A stretch of 39,041 nt of DNA from Pseudobutyrivibrio sp. (GCF_017471675.1 NZ_JAFUSK010000009.1:1-39041), one strand, 5' to 3'. Shown: positions 21,380 to 31,094, counted from the stretch's first letter. Translations and numbers: made by a program. The notes: generated from the sequence alone by a model not told the origin.

Positions 21380-23791
21380 TTACTGATTAAGCTTATCCAA
21401 AAGCTTAATTGCCGCCCTGTGCTTGGCTTCTAGTACAGCAACACCTATGCCTGCTGTAGAAACTCCAGCTAAACCAATGAACCATTTACCTCTGGCAAGA
21501 ATACCCGCAATTGTAATAGCACGAGGCGTCTCCTCATCAGGTATGGTAATTACAGGTACCTGCTCATTTGAAGTGTCCTCAGGCGTATCACTTATCTCGC
21601 CATCATTGTTTGTGCCATCACCATTTCCACCTGCATTTGCGCCTGTAGAATTGTTGATGTTATTTGTTGTTATGACAGTCTCTTCCGTGATTTCTCCCTC
21701 ATCCTCTGCTGTCATTTCCTCATCAACCATATCTTCCTGACTGGTAGCTTCTATATATGTTTTAATATCATTAACAGGAGTAATGATAGTTGATGGTGCA
21801 GTTGAAACAGTGTTAAATCTTTCTTCGTAAGCAGCACTTGCATTGTCAAGCTTTGTCTTAGCTGCTGCAAGATTATCCTTTGCCCTATCCAGATTCAGAT
21901 TTGCTTTTTCAAGCTTAGCTTCAAGGGCTGCTAAAGTTGCCCCTGTCTTAATTGTATCTGCTCCATTCAAATTAGAGATTTGATTCTTAAGACTCTCCAC
22001 CTGATTCTTGGCATTTTCGAAAGTTACTTGGGCTGTATTAACCTCTGACAAAAGCTTTGCATAATTGCTAAGCTTTGCCCTTATAGAAGTCATGTAGCTT
22101 GAATATTTTTCATCAGAGCTTCCAAATAATGGATTGTCTGCATTAACATGAGCTTCTTTTACGGTTGCATATTTAATATTCTCTGCAATATTTAAGTTAG
22201 TACTGTTTGCAAGATCAATATCACTTGCGCCGTATTTCTTATTAGCCTCTTCCTTTATGGCTTTAAGCGCATCCTGATATGTGCCATACTCTTTTTCTTT
22301 GGCATCCTCTACCTGATACTCCTGGATGAATCTAACTATGCCAAAGTCATATTCGTATGAAGAACTAATCACCTTCTTACCGGATTTGGCAAGATGCTTA
22401 ACCACCTCATCATATCCACCACTGCTTCTTAGCAGATAGTAAGTTTCCACCTGGTCGTAGGATACGTCGTAATAGATGTCTAAATCGTAATGTAATAACC
22501 AGCCGGTCTTAGTTCCTTCTACAAAATCTACATCTGTATTATAGAAATAACGATTGTCACTATACTCATCTTCCACAGCTTCCTTGCCCTGAGCAATTGC
22601 TTTTGCATCAGAATAATTAATCTTGGAAATCGTACCCTGATATCTGGCTGTTTCCTGATACCTAGGAATGTAAAAGCCTGTGGCTGTATAATAGCTTCCT
22701 ATCTGAACCCTGTTATCCTCCAGCTTGTTTGCTTCTTCTTTTGTAATGCGAACAACCTGACCTTCTGCATCAGTATATTCATAGTAAAGCTGATTATCGT
22801 ATATACGAATTTCTCCAGAATCCTTATCTAACTCATAACCATAATCTGCTGTAACATTTCTAAGAATATTTCCATCAGCATCTACTATATTGTAGGAAAT
22901 TGTTAGATAATCTTCCCCATTTTTTGTTACCTGATAGTCTGTTATCTGCTGACCTTCTGTAAGCTCATTATTAGGTGCGTAATAATATCTAACAATAGTT
23001 TCTACATAAGATGTAACATCTTCCTTATTATCATCTACCGTAATAAGTGCCTCAGCACCTGCATCTACTAAAGCCTGTCTAGCCTCCTCAAGCTCTATAG
23101 ATATCTTATCCAGCCTTTCAGTAGCCTGGGAAAGCGAATCCTTGGCTGAATCCAAAGAATTAATCGCTTTATCCTTATTAGCATTGTATGCATTTACCGC
23201 TGTATTATAATCTTCCTTAGCTTCTTCATACTTGGCAAGAGTGTCATCATAGGATGCCTTAGCGTCTAAATAGTTTTCCGAAGCCTGTGTGTATGTATTT
23301 TGTGCATCAGCCAAAATGGTAACAGCTTCATCCTTGGATGTGTTTGCATCTAAAACAGCTGATTCAGCTTGTGTTGCTGCTTCTAATGCTTTGGATGAAC
23401 TATCCATTGTGGCTTTTGTATTATCTATAGAGCTATCCGCCAATGCTTCGGCAGTATCCTCAGCTACATCCATAGCCTCTTTAGATTTTTCTATATTAGT
23501 TACTGATTCTAAAGCATTATCTATTTCCCCCTTAGCTTCATTAGCTTCAGGGATTTCTTCATCTACAACACTATCACTTAATTGTTCATTTGCATTATTA
23601 GATAAATCAGATGCATCTTCTACTACTGCAGATTCCTCTGACCTTGTTTGCTGTTCATTTGATTCTGATGGCACGAAAAGAAGGCTTTCAGAATCCTCTG
23701 AAGCCTCAGCATGTACTGGAAATGCCATAGTACCCGCTAATGTAATTGTCGACAAGCCAAGTGCGGCAGCTCTAGCCGAACTTCTTTTCAT
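21380..23791 (-). CDS. Large secreted coiled-coil surface protein
   Basis: About 803 aa. A signal peptide (RSSARAAALGLSTITLAGTM... to AFPVHAEA) is followed by an acidic Ser/Glu/Asn region. Then come two long helical coiled-coil segments (about residues 90-265 and 590-680) flanking a beta-rich, Tyr/Asp-rich middle domain (about 270-530). A low-complexity Thr/Asn/Glu stretch ends in VPVITIPDEETPRA, then a hydrophobic segment (WFIGLAGVSTAGIGVAVLE) and a short basic tail. This gives an extracellular protein anchored by its C-terminal membrane segment. No LPXTG motif is seen. ATG 23791 was chosen for AAAGGGCATAAGG; ATG 23830 has no ribosome site and sits against a terminator T run. A LytTR regulator gene lies directly upstream. 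Function unknown; an adhesin or stalk is plausible. Confidence 0.8.
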   Translation of the reverse strand: MKRSSARAAALGLSTITLAGTMAFPVHAEASEDSESLLFVPSESNEQQTRSEESAVVEDASDLSNNANEQLSDSVVDEEIPEANEAKGEIDNALESVTNIEKSKEAMDVAEDTAEALADSSIDNTKATMDSSSKALEAATQAESAVLDANTSKDEAVTILADAQNTYTQASENYLDAKASYDDTLAKYEEAKEDYNTAVNAYNANKDKAINSLDSAKDSLSQATERLDKISIELEEARQALVDAGAEALITVDDNKEDVTSYVETIVRYYYAPNNELTEGQQITDYQVTKNGEDYLTISYNIVDADGNILRNVTADYGYELDKDSGEIRIYDNQLYYEYTDAEGQVVRITKEEANKLEDNRVQIGSYYTATGFYIPRYQETARYQGTISKINYSDAKAIAQGKEAVEDEYSDNRYFYNTDVDFVEGTKTGWLLHYDLDIYYDVSYDQVETYYLLRSSGGYDEVVKHLAKSGKKVISSSYEYDFGIVRFIQEYQVEDAKEKEYGTYQDALKAIKEEANKKYGASDIDLANSTNLNIAENIKYATVKEAHVNADNPLFGSSDEKYSSYMTSIRAKLSNYAKLLSEVNTAQVTFENAKNQVESLKNQISNLNGADTIKTGATLAALEAKLEKANLNLDRAKDNLAAAKTKLDNASAAYEERFNTVSTAPSTIITPVNDIKTYIEATSQEDMVDEEMTAEDEGEITEETVITTNNINNSTGANAGGNGDGTNNDGEISDTPEDTSNEQVPVITIPDEETPRAITIAGILARGKWFIGLAGVSTAGIGVAVLEAKHRAAIKLLDKLNQ

Positions 23792-23842
23792 AACCTTATG
23801 CCCTTTCAATCTTTTTACATTTTTGCTCATAATTAGATTATC

Positions 23843-23909
23843 AAAAAAAAAACCAGACGCAATAGTTTTGGCAAGATTGTCGAAAATCTGGCAAAACTTT
23901 TCGTCTAGT
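23843..23909 (-). terminator. Strong terminator between LytTR gene and surface-protein gene
   Basis: On the minus strand a long imperfect stem (23909-23885 with 23878-23852; core AGTTTTGCCAGATT pairing AATCTTGCCAAAACT) is followed by ten Ts. It lies only about 50 bases before the surface-protein start, leaving little room for a promoter. Confidence 0.85.
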
Positions 23910-23918
23910 TTTCTGATT

Positions 23919-24632
23919 TTAATGATTATTGAATCGATATTCTTCTACTTTACTCATTAATTCCGGTAATTTTCTAGTAGAAACCGGGTATGCACTTCCA
24001 TCTGACATATAGGCATTGGTTCCGTCTATCTTGTCTAGGAAATCCATGTTTATAATAATACCTCGATTAATTATAAGGAAACGTTTGTCATCACCTGTTT
24101 CTTGTATAAACTCACCAGAGGTAAGCCTTACACGCCTATCCGTCTTATCATCCTTGTGAATTTCTAAGTAATGACCATCCGTTGTAACTGAAACAATATT
24201 TTTCAGCTTTAATCGCTCTTCTCTACCGCCATTTATTATCTTAATAAAGGCTGTATCAAGAGGGGTATGTTCAAGTATCTCTGTAAGAACCTGATCTATC
24301 CTCTCCATATTAAATGGTTTTGTTATGTAATCAAATGCGTGTAGCGAAAATGCATCCGGATAATGACCATCGGAAGCTGTCAAGAATACCAGAAATGTTT
24401 TTTCAGTTCTTCGCCTAAGTATTTTGGATGTTTCTATTCCATCCATACCCGGCATAAATATGTCCATAAAAACAATGTCATATCTTTTTTCTGATAATGC
24501 ATCTAAAAAAGCCTGCCCGCCAGAAAATTCATCCACAATGATTTGTACTGCCTTTGCCTGCGAAAGCTTTTCTACCATCATTTTCAACTGCATGCGAAAA
24601 ATATTTTCGTCATCAATTACCGCAACTCTCAT
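23919..24632 (-). CDS. LytTR-type response regulator
   Basis: A 237-aa protein. The receiver domain (1-115) has acidic pocket D7/D8, phospho-acceptor D57 (DIVFMDIFMPGMDG) and switch residues in VFLTASD and YITKPF. The LytTR DNA-binding domain (about 130-235) has SVTTDGHYLEIH, RFLIINRGIIINMDFLDKID and YPVSTRKLPELM. AAAGGGG precedes the start. It is divergent from a hybrid histidine kinase, its probable partner, and lies directly upstream of the surface-protein gene, its probable target. Confidence 0.93.
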   Translation of the reverse strand: MRVAVIDDENIFRMQLKMMVEKLSQAKAVQIIVDEFSGGQAFLDALSEKRYDIVFMDIFMPGMDGIETSKILRRRTEKTFLVFLTASDGHYPDAFSLHAFDYITKPFNMERIDQVLTEILEHTPLDTAFIKIINGGREERLKLKNIVSVTTDGHYLEIHKDDKTDRRVRLTSGEFIQETGDDKRFLIINRGIIINMDFLDKIDGTNAYMSDGSAYPVSTRKLPELMSKVEEYRFNNH

Positions 24633-24714
24633 ATCAATCCCCTTTAGCTTAATTCATATAGAAATAATACCACAATTCAATTAATTTGATAATGAAAATC
24701 AGAAATTAATTTTA

Positions 24715-24727
24715 TATAATGTAATTA
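24715..24727 (+). promoter_or_regulatory. -10 element of the hybrid kinase, suggesting a leaderless mRNA
   Basis: TATAAT (24715-24720) lies exactly seven bases before the A of ATG 24727, and no ribosome site is present between. The -35 is poor (TGAAAA with a 17-base spacer). Confidence 0.45.
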
Positions 24728-27360
24728 TGAGATTATTTTTAGACAATATACTATATGTTAATATTTTACTTTTGATGGCAGGTGCCGTCTCAATTCAGCT
24801 GGGAGCCAGTTTTCTCAAAAGAGAAAAGCATACTCGTGGTTTCTTTAAGTACTCTGTTTTTTTGCTGGCGCTGGGAAATGGACTGTGCCTTACCGGCTAT
24901 TCCATAATGTCAATAAGCACTAATCTTGAATATGCCTATATATTTAGAGTGATTGGTTTGATTGGCATTAACATCTATCTGGTTGCAGAAATAATCCTTA
25001 TTACAAGCTGTCTTAACTTTAGTAAATTCGCAGAATATTTGATAGCCATTATAGCATTTTTGGCTTCTGGCTTTGATGTAATAATATACGGTAACAGGGA
25101 AACCGATAAATTTATTCGATATGAAACCTTTACCAGCTATACCCGCGTGGATCCTTACAGACATATCTTCCACTACACCTATCTATTAGTACTTGCTTTT
25201 TGCCTTATTCTTATAAGTATAGTTTGGGCTAAGAATTCTAAATACCGCCGTGAAAAAAGATTGATTCTATACGCCTATATTTCAAACATAATTCTCATAT
25301 GTTCAACTATACCTGATGTAGTTAAAATTGTGGTTGATATTCCTTTTGCCCATATCTTTTACTGTATGGGAATATGTATTGCCTTTGCCGTATTTTACAC
25401 AGCTGCTAATGACTACATGGCATTTTACATCACCGTAAATAGTATAAGTAAGGATATATTTTCTACCCTTGCCACTGGACTGTTGATATTTGATACCAAT
25501 TATCATCTCAATCTGTCCAACGAATATGCAAACAAATTGCTAGGTCTTGATAAGGAGCCTGAACGTATCAGATTAAAAGAGATTTTTAAACTAAAAAGTG
25601 GTGAGCCTCTAAAAATGTTTCAGGCAGCAGCAGAGGGCGATGCCTTAGATTACAGACTAACCTCCGAGGTTACAGGCAAAGTAATACTTGTAAACTTTTC
25701 TTGCAAAATGGACAAAAACAACGAGCCTATGTGTTTCATATTAGTTGCCACCGATCTTACAGAAGAGAATCGCCTTATAGAAGAAGCCCAGGCTGCCAAC
25801 GAGGCGAAATCCCAGTTTATCAGCAATATTTCCCACGAAATCCGTACACCTATCAATATTATCACTGGTATGGACGAGCTTATCTGCAGGGAATGTAACG
25901 ATAATAATATATTGAAATATGCGGAAAATATTAAAATTGCCTCTAACAACCTGTCTTCACTAATAAATGATGTTTTGGATTTTTCAAAGATTGAATCTGG
26001 AAAATTAGAAATTATTTCCAACGAATACAGCATCAAGGCTGTAATAAACGACTGCTACAACATGTTCTTAAATATGGCAACGAAGAAAAGACAAAAGCTT
26101 AATGTTGTCTGTAATCCTAAGCTTCCTAAGCTACTGGAGGGTGATGAGGTTAGATTAAAGCAAATCATATCCAATCTTTTATCTAATGCTGTTAAATACA
26201 CTCCTGATGAGGGAGAAATTACTATAAAGATAGATTATGAGGAATCAGGTACAGACAATATCGACCTGATTATTTCCGTAATAGACAACGGTATAGGTAT
26301 AAAAGAAGAAGATTTGCCTCACATATTTGAGAACTTCCAACGTTTCGAGCTATCAAGAAACCGTTCAATCCAAGGTACCGGCCTAGGGCTTTCAATAACT
26401 CAGAATCTGGTGAATCTGTTACGTGGAAGGATAGATGTTGATAGCGTATACGGCAAAGGTTCAGCCTTTACTGTACATATACCACAGGCTGTTATTAATT
26501 CTGCTCCAATAGGAAGCATTATGGAAAGCCACTCTGGCACACGTGCTAAGCATAAAACTTTATTTACAGCGGAAAATGCAAAAATCCTTACCGTGGATGA
26601 CGTGCAAATGAACCTGGATGTTCTTATAGGTTTGTTGAAAAAAACAAAAGTACAGATTGATTCTGCATTAAGTGGGGCTGAAGCCCTAAAAATGATGGAT
26701 GAAACCAAATACGACTTAATCTTTCTTGACCACATGATGCCTGAAATGGATGGCATCGAGGTGTTAAACAGACTACGTGCCAACAAGCAGTGCATAAACA
26801 ATACAACCCCTGTAATTATGCTTACTGCAAACGCCATGATTGGAGCTGATAAACGCTATTTAGAAAGCGGATTTGACGATTATCTATCTAAGCCTGTAAG
26901 GCCAAAGGACCTGGAAAATATGATTATAAAGCATATTGATCCAAGCCTTGTTCACCTGGAAAGTTTAGAAGACAATGCTCTAACAGAAAAAATTAACACT
27001 GAACAATCCAGCTTTATTTCTTCATTGTATTTTCTTGACACAAAGGCCGGGCTTGAGTTTGCAGCTGGTGATGAGGATTTTTACAAGCAGATTATTAATA
27101 CCTACATTACAGAGGACAAGCGCCCTGCCCTTGAAAATCATTTCAAAGCTAATGATTGGCCAAATTATCAGATAGTTGCCCATTCATTAAAGGGCACATC
27201 TTCTACCATAGGAGCATTGGAGCTTTCGGCATTGGCTAAGGAATTAGAATTTGCTGTTAAAGAAAACAGGATAGAATATATCAAGGAACATCATAATCAT
27301 GTGCTTTTAGAATATGGCAAGCTACTTGATAAGCTAAAAAATGCATTAGATAAGGCCTAA
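24727..27360 (+). CDS. 7TM hybrid sensor histidine kinase with receiver and Hpt domains
   Basis: An 877-aa protein. Residues 1-235 are seven hydrophobic segments of the 7TM kinase type. Residues about 240-345 are PAS-like (LATGLLIFDTNYHLNLSNEY). HisKA follows with phospho-His near 370 (NISHEIRTPINII), then HATPase_c (N box ISNLLSNAVKYTPDEG, then VIDNGIGIKEED and GTGLGLSI). A receiver domain carries Asp668 (LIFLDHMMPEMDG), and a C-terminal Hpt domain carries His819 (AHSLKGTSSTIGA). A full internal phosphorelay is thus present. The Hpt could pass phosphate to the divergent LytTR regulator. ATG 24727 has no ribosome site. The gene ends at a terminator. Confidence 0.93.
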   Translation: MRLFLDNILYVNILLLMAGAVSIQLGASFLKREKHTRGFFKYSVFLLALGNGLCLTGYSIMSISTNLEYAYIFRVIGLIGINIYLVAEIILITSCLNFSKFAEYLIAIIAFLASGFDVIIYGNRETDKFIRYETFTSYTRVDPYRHIFHYTYLLVLAFCLILISIVWAKNSKYRREKRLILYAYISNIILICSTIPDVVKIVVDIPFAHIFYCMGICIAFAVFYTAANDYMAFYITVNSISKDIFSTLATGLLIFDTNYHLNLSNEYANKLLGLDKEPERIRLKEIFKLKSGEPLKMFQAAAEGDALDYRLTSEVTGKVILVNFSCKMDKNNEPMCFILVATDLTEENRLIEEAQAANEAKSQFISNISHEIRTPINIITGMDELICRECNDNNILKYAENIKIASNNLSSLINDVLDFSKIESGKLEIISNEYSIKAVINDCYNMFLNMATKKRQKLNVVCNPKLPKLLEGDEVRLKQIISNLLSNAVKYTPDEGEITIKIDYEESGTDNIDLIISVIDNGIGIKEEDLPHIFENFQRFELSRNRSIQGTGLGLSITQNLVNLLRGRIDVDSVYGKGSAFTVHIPQAVINSAPIGSIMESHSGTRAKHKTLFTAENAKILTVDDVQMNLDVLIGLLKKTKVQIDSALSGAEALKMMDETKYDLIFLDHMMPEMDGIEVLNRLRANKQCINNTTPVIMLTANAMIGADKRYLESGFDDYLSKPVRPKDLENMIIKHIDPSLVHLESLEDNALTEKINTEQSSFISSLYFLDTKAGLEFAAGDEDFYKQIINTYITEDKRPALENHFKANDWPNYQIVAHSLKGTSSTIGALELSALAKELEFAVKENRIEYIKEHHNHVLLEYGKLLDKLKNALDKA

Positions 27361-27386
27361 GCAAAACGCTTAGGCCTTTGTCATTT
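27352..27386. terminator. Terminator between kinase and sugar-binding protein genes
   Basis: Perfect arms AAGGCCTAAGC (27352-27362) and GCTTAGGCCTT (27368-27378) followed by a T-rich tail. It includes the kinase stop codon and probably serves both converging genes. Confidence 0.85.
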
Positions 27387-27390
27387 TATA

Positions 27391-28533
27391 TTAATCTTTT
27401 AATAGCTCTAATCTAGTTGGGTCGTTAGCAAATACTTCCTTTTCGTTTTCCTTTGTAACAATAAGAGGAGTAAGCTCGAATACAGGAACATCCTTTACTC
27501 CATTGTCAACTGTAACATCTGTTTCAGGTAAGCCCTTGCCATCCCTAAGTGAATTAATAACATCAATTGTCTCTTCCACAAGCTTATCTGTAGGCTTTGC
27601 TATTGTGGAATACTGTCTGCCTTCCCAAATCCACTGAACCGAATCATTCTCAGCATCCAGGCCTGAAACAATAGGAATATCCTGTCCAGCACTTTCACAT
27701 GCTGTGATACAAGCTCTTGCAATACCATCGTTAGGACAAAGCACGCCATCTATTTCCTTATCTGTATAATAAGTAGAAAGTAGCTTTTCCATTCTTGCTT
27801 GAGCCTTAGCATTGTTCCAATCGGCTGTTGCACACTGGATAAAATCAGTCTCCTCAGATGTGACAACCAACGTTCCATCATCTATTAATGGTTGTAACAC
27901 TGACATAGCTCCGTTAAAGAAGTTTGGTGAATTAGGATCAGCGTGACCGCCACCAAAGAGCTCTATATTGTATGGACCTTCACCCTTCTTTTCCTGCAAC
28001 CCCTGTACAAGCGCACTTGCTTGAAGCTTGCCTGTTTCTACAGAACCATATTGAACAACTCCATCAACTCCTGCTGTGTTCTCTAATGATCTATCATATC
28101 CAATAATGTATATTCCTGCTGCCTTAGCCTTATCCAAAACATCTGTCAATTGAGCGCTATCAACAGGTCCGATAACTATTACCTTCGCCCCAGCTTCTAT
28201 CATAGATTCAATCTGTTGCTGCTGCAATGTAACTGTTTGGTCTGCCGCCTCTATAAATGGTTTGTAGCCTGCCTTGCCAAGCTGGTCTGCAAACATTTCC
28301 TTGGCTTCAACCCAGTTTTGAGTGCCTAGCCATGGCAGTGTCACACCGATAACAGCATCTGATTCAAAGCCCGGCATTTCTGTAGTCTGATTAACTACCC
28401 CAGCATCGTTAGTTCCCTGTGGGTCCATTAACTGTGGGTCCAATACATCCTGATTATTGCTACCACAACCAGACAGTGTTGCAATTAGCATGGTAGCAGC
28501 CAATACCATTGACAGTATTGTCTTATTTTTCAT
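27391..28533 (-). CDS. Sugar-binding lipoprotein (ABC substrate-binding, type 1 periplasmic-binding fold)
   Basis: A 380-aa protein. Lipobox LSGC (Cys23) gives membrane anchoring outside the cell. The fold is that of ribose/galactose-type binding proteins: VIGVTLPWLGTQNWVEAKEM, QQQQIESMIEAGAKVIVIGP, IIGYDRSLENTAGVDGVVQY, then DGVLCPNDGIARACI and IPIVSGLDAENDS. It resembles ChvE/xylose-binding proteins. Its ATG touches the stop of the isomerase gene, and its ribosome site (AAAGGAGGGAAG) lies in that gene. No ABC permease or ATPase is adjacent. Confidence 0.93.
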   Translation of the reverse strand: MKNKTILSMVLAATMLIATLSGCGSNNQDVLDPQLMDPQGTNDAGVVNQTTEMPGFESDAVIGVTLPWLGTQNWVEAKEMFADQLGKAGYKPFIEAADQTVTLQQQQIESMIEAGAKVIVIGPVDSAQLTDVLDKAKAAGIYIIGYDRSLENTAGVDGVVQYGSVETGKLQASALVQGLQEKKGEGPYNIELFGGGHADPNSPNFFNGAMSVLQPLIDDGTLVVTSEETDFIQCATADWNNAKAQARMEKLLSTYYTDKEIDGVLCPNDGIARACITACESAGQDIPIVSGLDAENDSVQWIWEGRQYSTIAKPTDKLVEETIDVINSLRDGKGLPETDVTVDNGVKDVPVFELTPLIVTKENEKEVFANDPTRLELLKD

Positions 28534-29769
28534 TTACTTCCCTCCTTTAATTGCAGTGGCTATGGAGATTCCCACAAGCTCATTGTATGGAATCATCATT
28601 GCCTGAAGGGCGTGATATAAGTCTGATTTTCCAGGCCATACTGTGCCAAGAAGGTTATTGTTGCGATCAAGCTGATGGAACCAGGAACCATTCTTATGGT
28701 CCAATACCTTCTTATCTAAATATTCCATAAACTTGGCATAATCTTCCTTGTACTTTTCATTACCAGTAACTCTGTAGAGAACCGCTGATGTGTTTATAGC
28801 CTCTGCCAATGTCCAGTGCATTCTGTCGTGGACAATAGGTTTGCCCTCCCAATTAGTAGTGTAGCATATACCAGGTGCACCGTCCACATCCCAAGCATCA
28901 CTAACTGCTGTATTGTACAATTTTTCTGCTATCTTAATATAGTCTTTAGCATTTTCATTATCGTATTTACGATAGGTAGATACTGCCCACTGAGTGATTA
29001 ATCTTGCCCATTCAATACCATGTCCTGGGGTTGCACCATAAGGCTTAAACTGGTCATCCGGTTTATCCTTATTGCATTCCAAATCCATCTGCCAATCACT
29101 GGTAAAATGTTCTGGAATTCTCCAATTATTTTCTTTAGCCCAAACTACGATATGAGAGATTATTCTACCTGCACGTACTCTATAGTTTTCGTCACCTAAA
29201 GCATCCGCTGCTGCAAGAAAAGCCTCCACAGTATGCATGTTGGCGTTGATTCCTCTGTAATCATCAAGAACTGTAAACTCAGTATTCCATTTGTCCACTG
29301 ATAGTCCTATTTCATCCTGCCAAAAGAATTTATCGTATATACGAAGTGCATCCTTAAGTAATTCCCTGGCTTCAGGTCTTCCGGCAAGCATAGCAGAAGA
29401 TGCTGCTAAAATAACAAAAGCATGGGCATAGCACTGCTTATCCGGCAAAATATCTCCATCAGCTGTAAGTCCAGCGTACCAACCACCGTGTTCATCATCG
29501 TGAAGCTCTCCTGTAAGGCCTTTAAGTGCTGCATCCGCAAGAGCCTCGCTGCCCTCGTGACCTAGCATTGCCCCTAAGCTATACACATGGCACATTCTAC
29601 TGGTTATCCAGGTTTCTCTTGGCCTATCCTTCCAAGGAGTACCATCATCACCTAGATAATAAGAGCCCCCACCTGGGGATGGGAACTGATGGCCAAATGC
29701 CAAAAGGTTGTTCCTAATCTCTCTTACAAAGGTTTTGTTTTCTGCCGAATCAAGTACATACTTTTCCAT
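28534..29769 (-). CDS. AGE-superfamily sugar isomerase/epimerase, YihS-like
   Basis: A 411-aa (alpha/alpha)6-barrel enzyme. From memory of YihS (413 aa), Arg58 (WITSRMCHVY), His179 (NANMHTVEAF), His250 (ATPGHGIEWARL) and His386 (KSDLYHALQA) fall where its active-site residues lie. YihS interconverts aldoses and ketoses (mannose/fructose, lyxose/xylulose, sulfoquinovose). Other AGE members are cellobiose 2-epimerase and GlcNAc 2-epimerase. No signal peptide, so cytosolic. It is second in an operon with an aldo/keto reductase and a sugar-binding lipoprotein. The exact sugar is not predictable. Confidence 0.88.
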   Translation of the reverse strand: MEKYVLDSAENKTFVREIRNNLLAFGHQFPSPGGGSYYLGDDGTPWKDRPRETWITSRMCHVYSLGAMLGHEGSEALADAALKGLTGELHDDEHGGWYAGLTADGDILPDKQCYAHAFVILAASSAMLAGRPEARELLKDALRIYDKFFWQDEIGLSVDKWNTEFTVLDDYRGINANMHTVEAFLAAADALGDENYRVRAGRIISHIVVWAKENNWRIPEHFTSDWQMDLECNKDKPDDQFKPYGATPGHGIEWARLITQWAVSTYRKYDNENAKDYIKIAEKLYNTAVSDAWDVDGAPGICYTTNWEGKPIVHDRMHWTLAEAINTSAVLYRVTGNEKYKEDYAKFMEYLDKKVLDHKNGSWFHQLDRNNNLLGTVWPGKSDLYHALQAMMIPYNELVGISIATAIKGGK

Positions 29770-29814
29770 GCTTTTTTCCTCTTACAAGTTACTAGAATAT
29801 CATTTTAAAGGTTA

Positions 29815-30951
29815 CTAGAATTTCTTTTCAAAAGTTCCTGCCACCTTATCAAGTAAATCTCTGATTGGCAGGTGCTGTGGGCAAACCTTTTCACACTTAC
29901 CACACTTGATACAATCTGAAGCCTTACCATTATCTCCACCACTAACTAAATCGTAGTACATGCCAGAGTTCCAATCATGGAATGCCTCATGAGCATTCAT
30001 AGCTGAGAATAAATCCGGTATGCGGATATTCTTAGGACAGTGATTCTCCTCGATACAATATCTACAGCTGGTACATGGAATCAGATTAAGATTCTTAAAG
30101 ATTCCTGTAACACGTGCTACAGCTCCCATTTCTGCTTCTGTCAGTGGCTCAAAATCCTTCATGAAGCTGAGGTTATCTTCCATCTGCTCCATATTGCTCA
30201 TACCTGAAAGCACCATTGCCATGCTTGGGAAGCTTGCAGCAAATCTGATAGCGTAGCTTGCATTACTCTTATCACCAAGACTTCTAAATACTTCATCTGC
30301 CTCTGGTGGAAGATTAACAAGGCTACCGCCCTTAACTGGCTCCATAACAATCACAGGCTTATTGTGCTTCTCACATACCTCATAAACCTTGCGGCTTTCT
30401 ACAGAAGCATCCTCATAATCAACGTAGTTGAACTGAATCTGTACAATCTCCACCTCAGGATGGTCTGTCAGAATCATATCAAGAACCTCTGCCTTATCAT
30501 GGAATGAAAGTCCCACATGCTTAATCTTGCCTTCCTTTTTAAGCTCAAAGGCTGTCTCGTATGCCTTGCAGGCCTGGAACTTCTTATAGTTATCTTTATT
30601 CTGAGCATGCATCAGATAGAAATCAAAATAATCTACCCCGCACCATTTTAGCTGTTTTTCAAAAAATGGACGAATGTCCTCCTGCTTGTTAAAATATGGT
30701 TCAGTCAGCTTATTTGTAAGCAGAAATTTGCTTCTGTCATACCTTGCTGACAAGCATTTTGCAATAGCTGTCTCTGACTTACCATCTATATATCCATGTG
30801 CTGTATCAAAATAGTTAAGACCTGATGCTATAAAGGCATCAATCATCTTGATAAACTGCTCATGGTCAACTTCCTTGCCCTGCATTGGAAGTCGCATACA
30901 TCCAAATCCAAAGTTACCGTGAATCTCTGGGAAAAACTTATTTTCTACCAT
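29815..30951 (-). CDS. Aldo/keto reductase with C-terminal 2x[4Fe-4S] domain
   Basis: A 378-aa cytosolic protein. The AKR barrel carries the tetrad Asp49, Tyr54 (FDTAHGY), Lys81 (LLTNKL) and a His in LMHAQ. The C-terminal ferredoxin-like part has clusters Cys293/296/299/305 and Cys347/350/353/357. This arrangement is common in anaerobes, where the Fe-S domain may exchange electrons with ferredoxin. GGGAGG precedes the start. It is first gene of the sugar operon; no terminator separates it from the isomerase gene (45 bases). Confidence 0.93.
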   Translation of the reverse strand: MVENKFFPEIHGNFGFGCMRLPMQGKEVDHEQFIKMIDAFIASGLNYFDTAHGYIDGKSETAIAKCLSARYDRSKFLLTNKLTEPYFNKQEDIRPFFEKQLKWCGVDYFDFYLMHAQNKDNYKKFQACKAYETAFELKKEGKIKHVGLSFHDKAEVLDMILTDHPEVEIVQIQFNYVDYEDASVESRKVYEVCEKHNKPVIVMEPVKGGSLVNLPPEADEVFRSLGDKSNASYAIRFAASFPSMAMVLSGMSNMEQMEDNLSFMKDFEPLTEAEMGAVARVTGIFKNLNLIPCTSCRYCIEENHCPKNIRIPDLFSAMNAHEAFHDWNSGMYYDLVSGGDNGKASDCIKCGKCEKVCPQHLPIRDLLDKVAGTFEKKF

Positions 30952-30989
30952 TGTCTACCTCCCGTTATTAGTTACCTTTTACAGATTAC

Positions 30990-31019
30990 ATTGTACCATC
31001 CAATATGCATTTAGGACAA
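30990..31019 (-). promoter_or_regulatory. Promoter of the AKR-isomerase-binding protein operon
   Basis: On the minus strand TTGTCC (31019-31014), 18-base spacer, TACAAT (30995-30990). Confidence 0.5.
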
Positions 31020-31094
31020 TAAAATTGTGTAAAATTTTGCTCCCTTCTGGCATACTATTCTATTTTCAAAGCTTGATAAAAATTGGTGTGAATG

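Noticed and set aside
23791-23830. Upstream start (ATG 23830) for the surface protein
   Set aside because: It has no ribosome site and lies against the terminator T run; kept only as an alternative.
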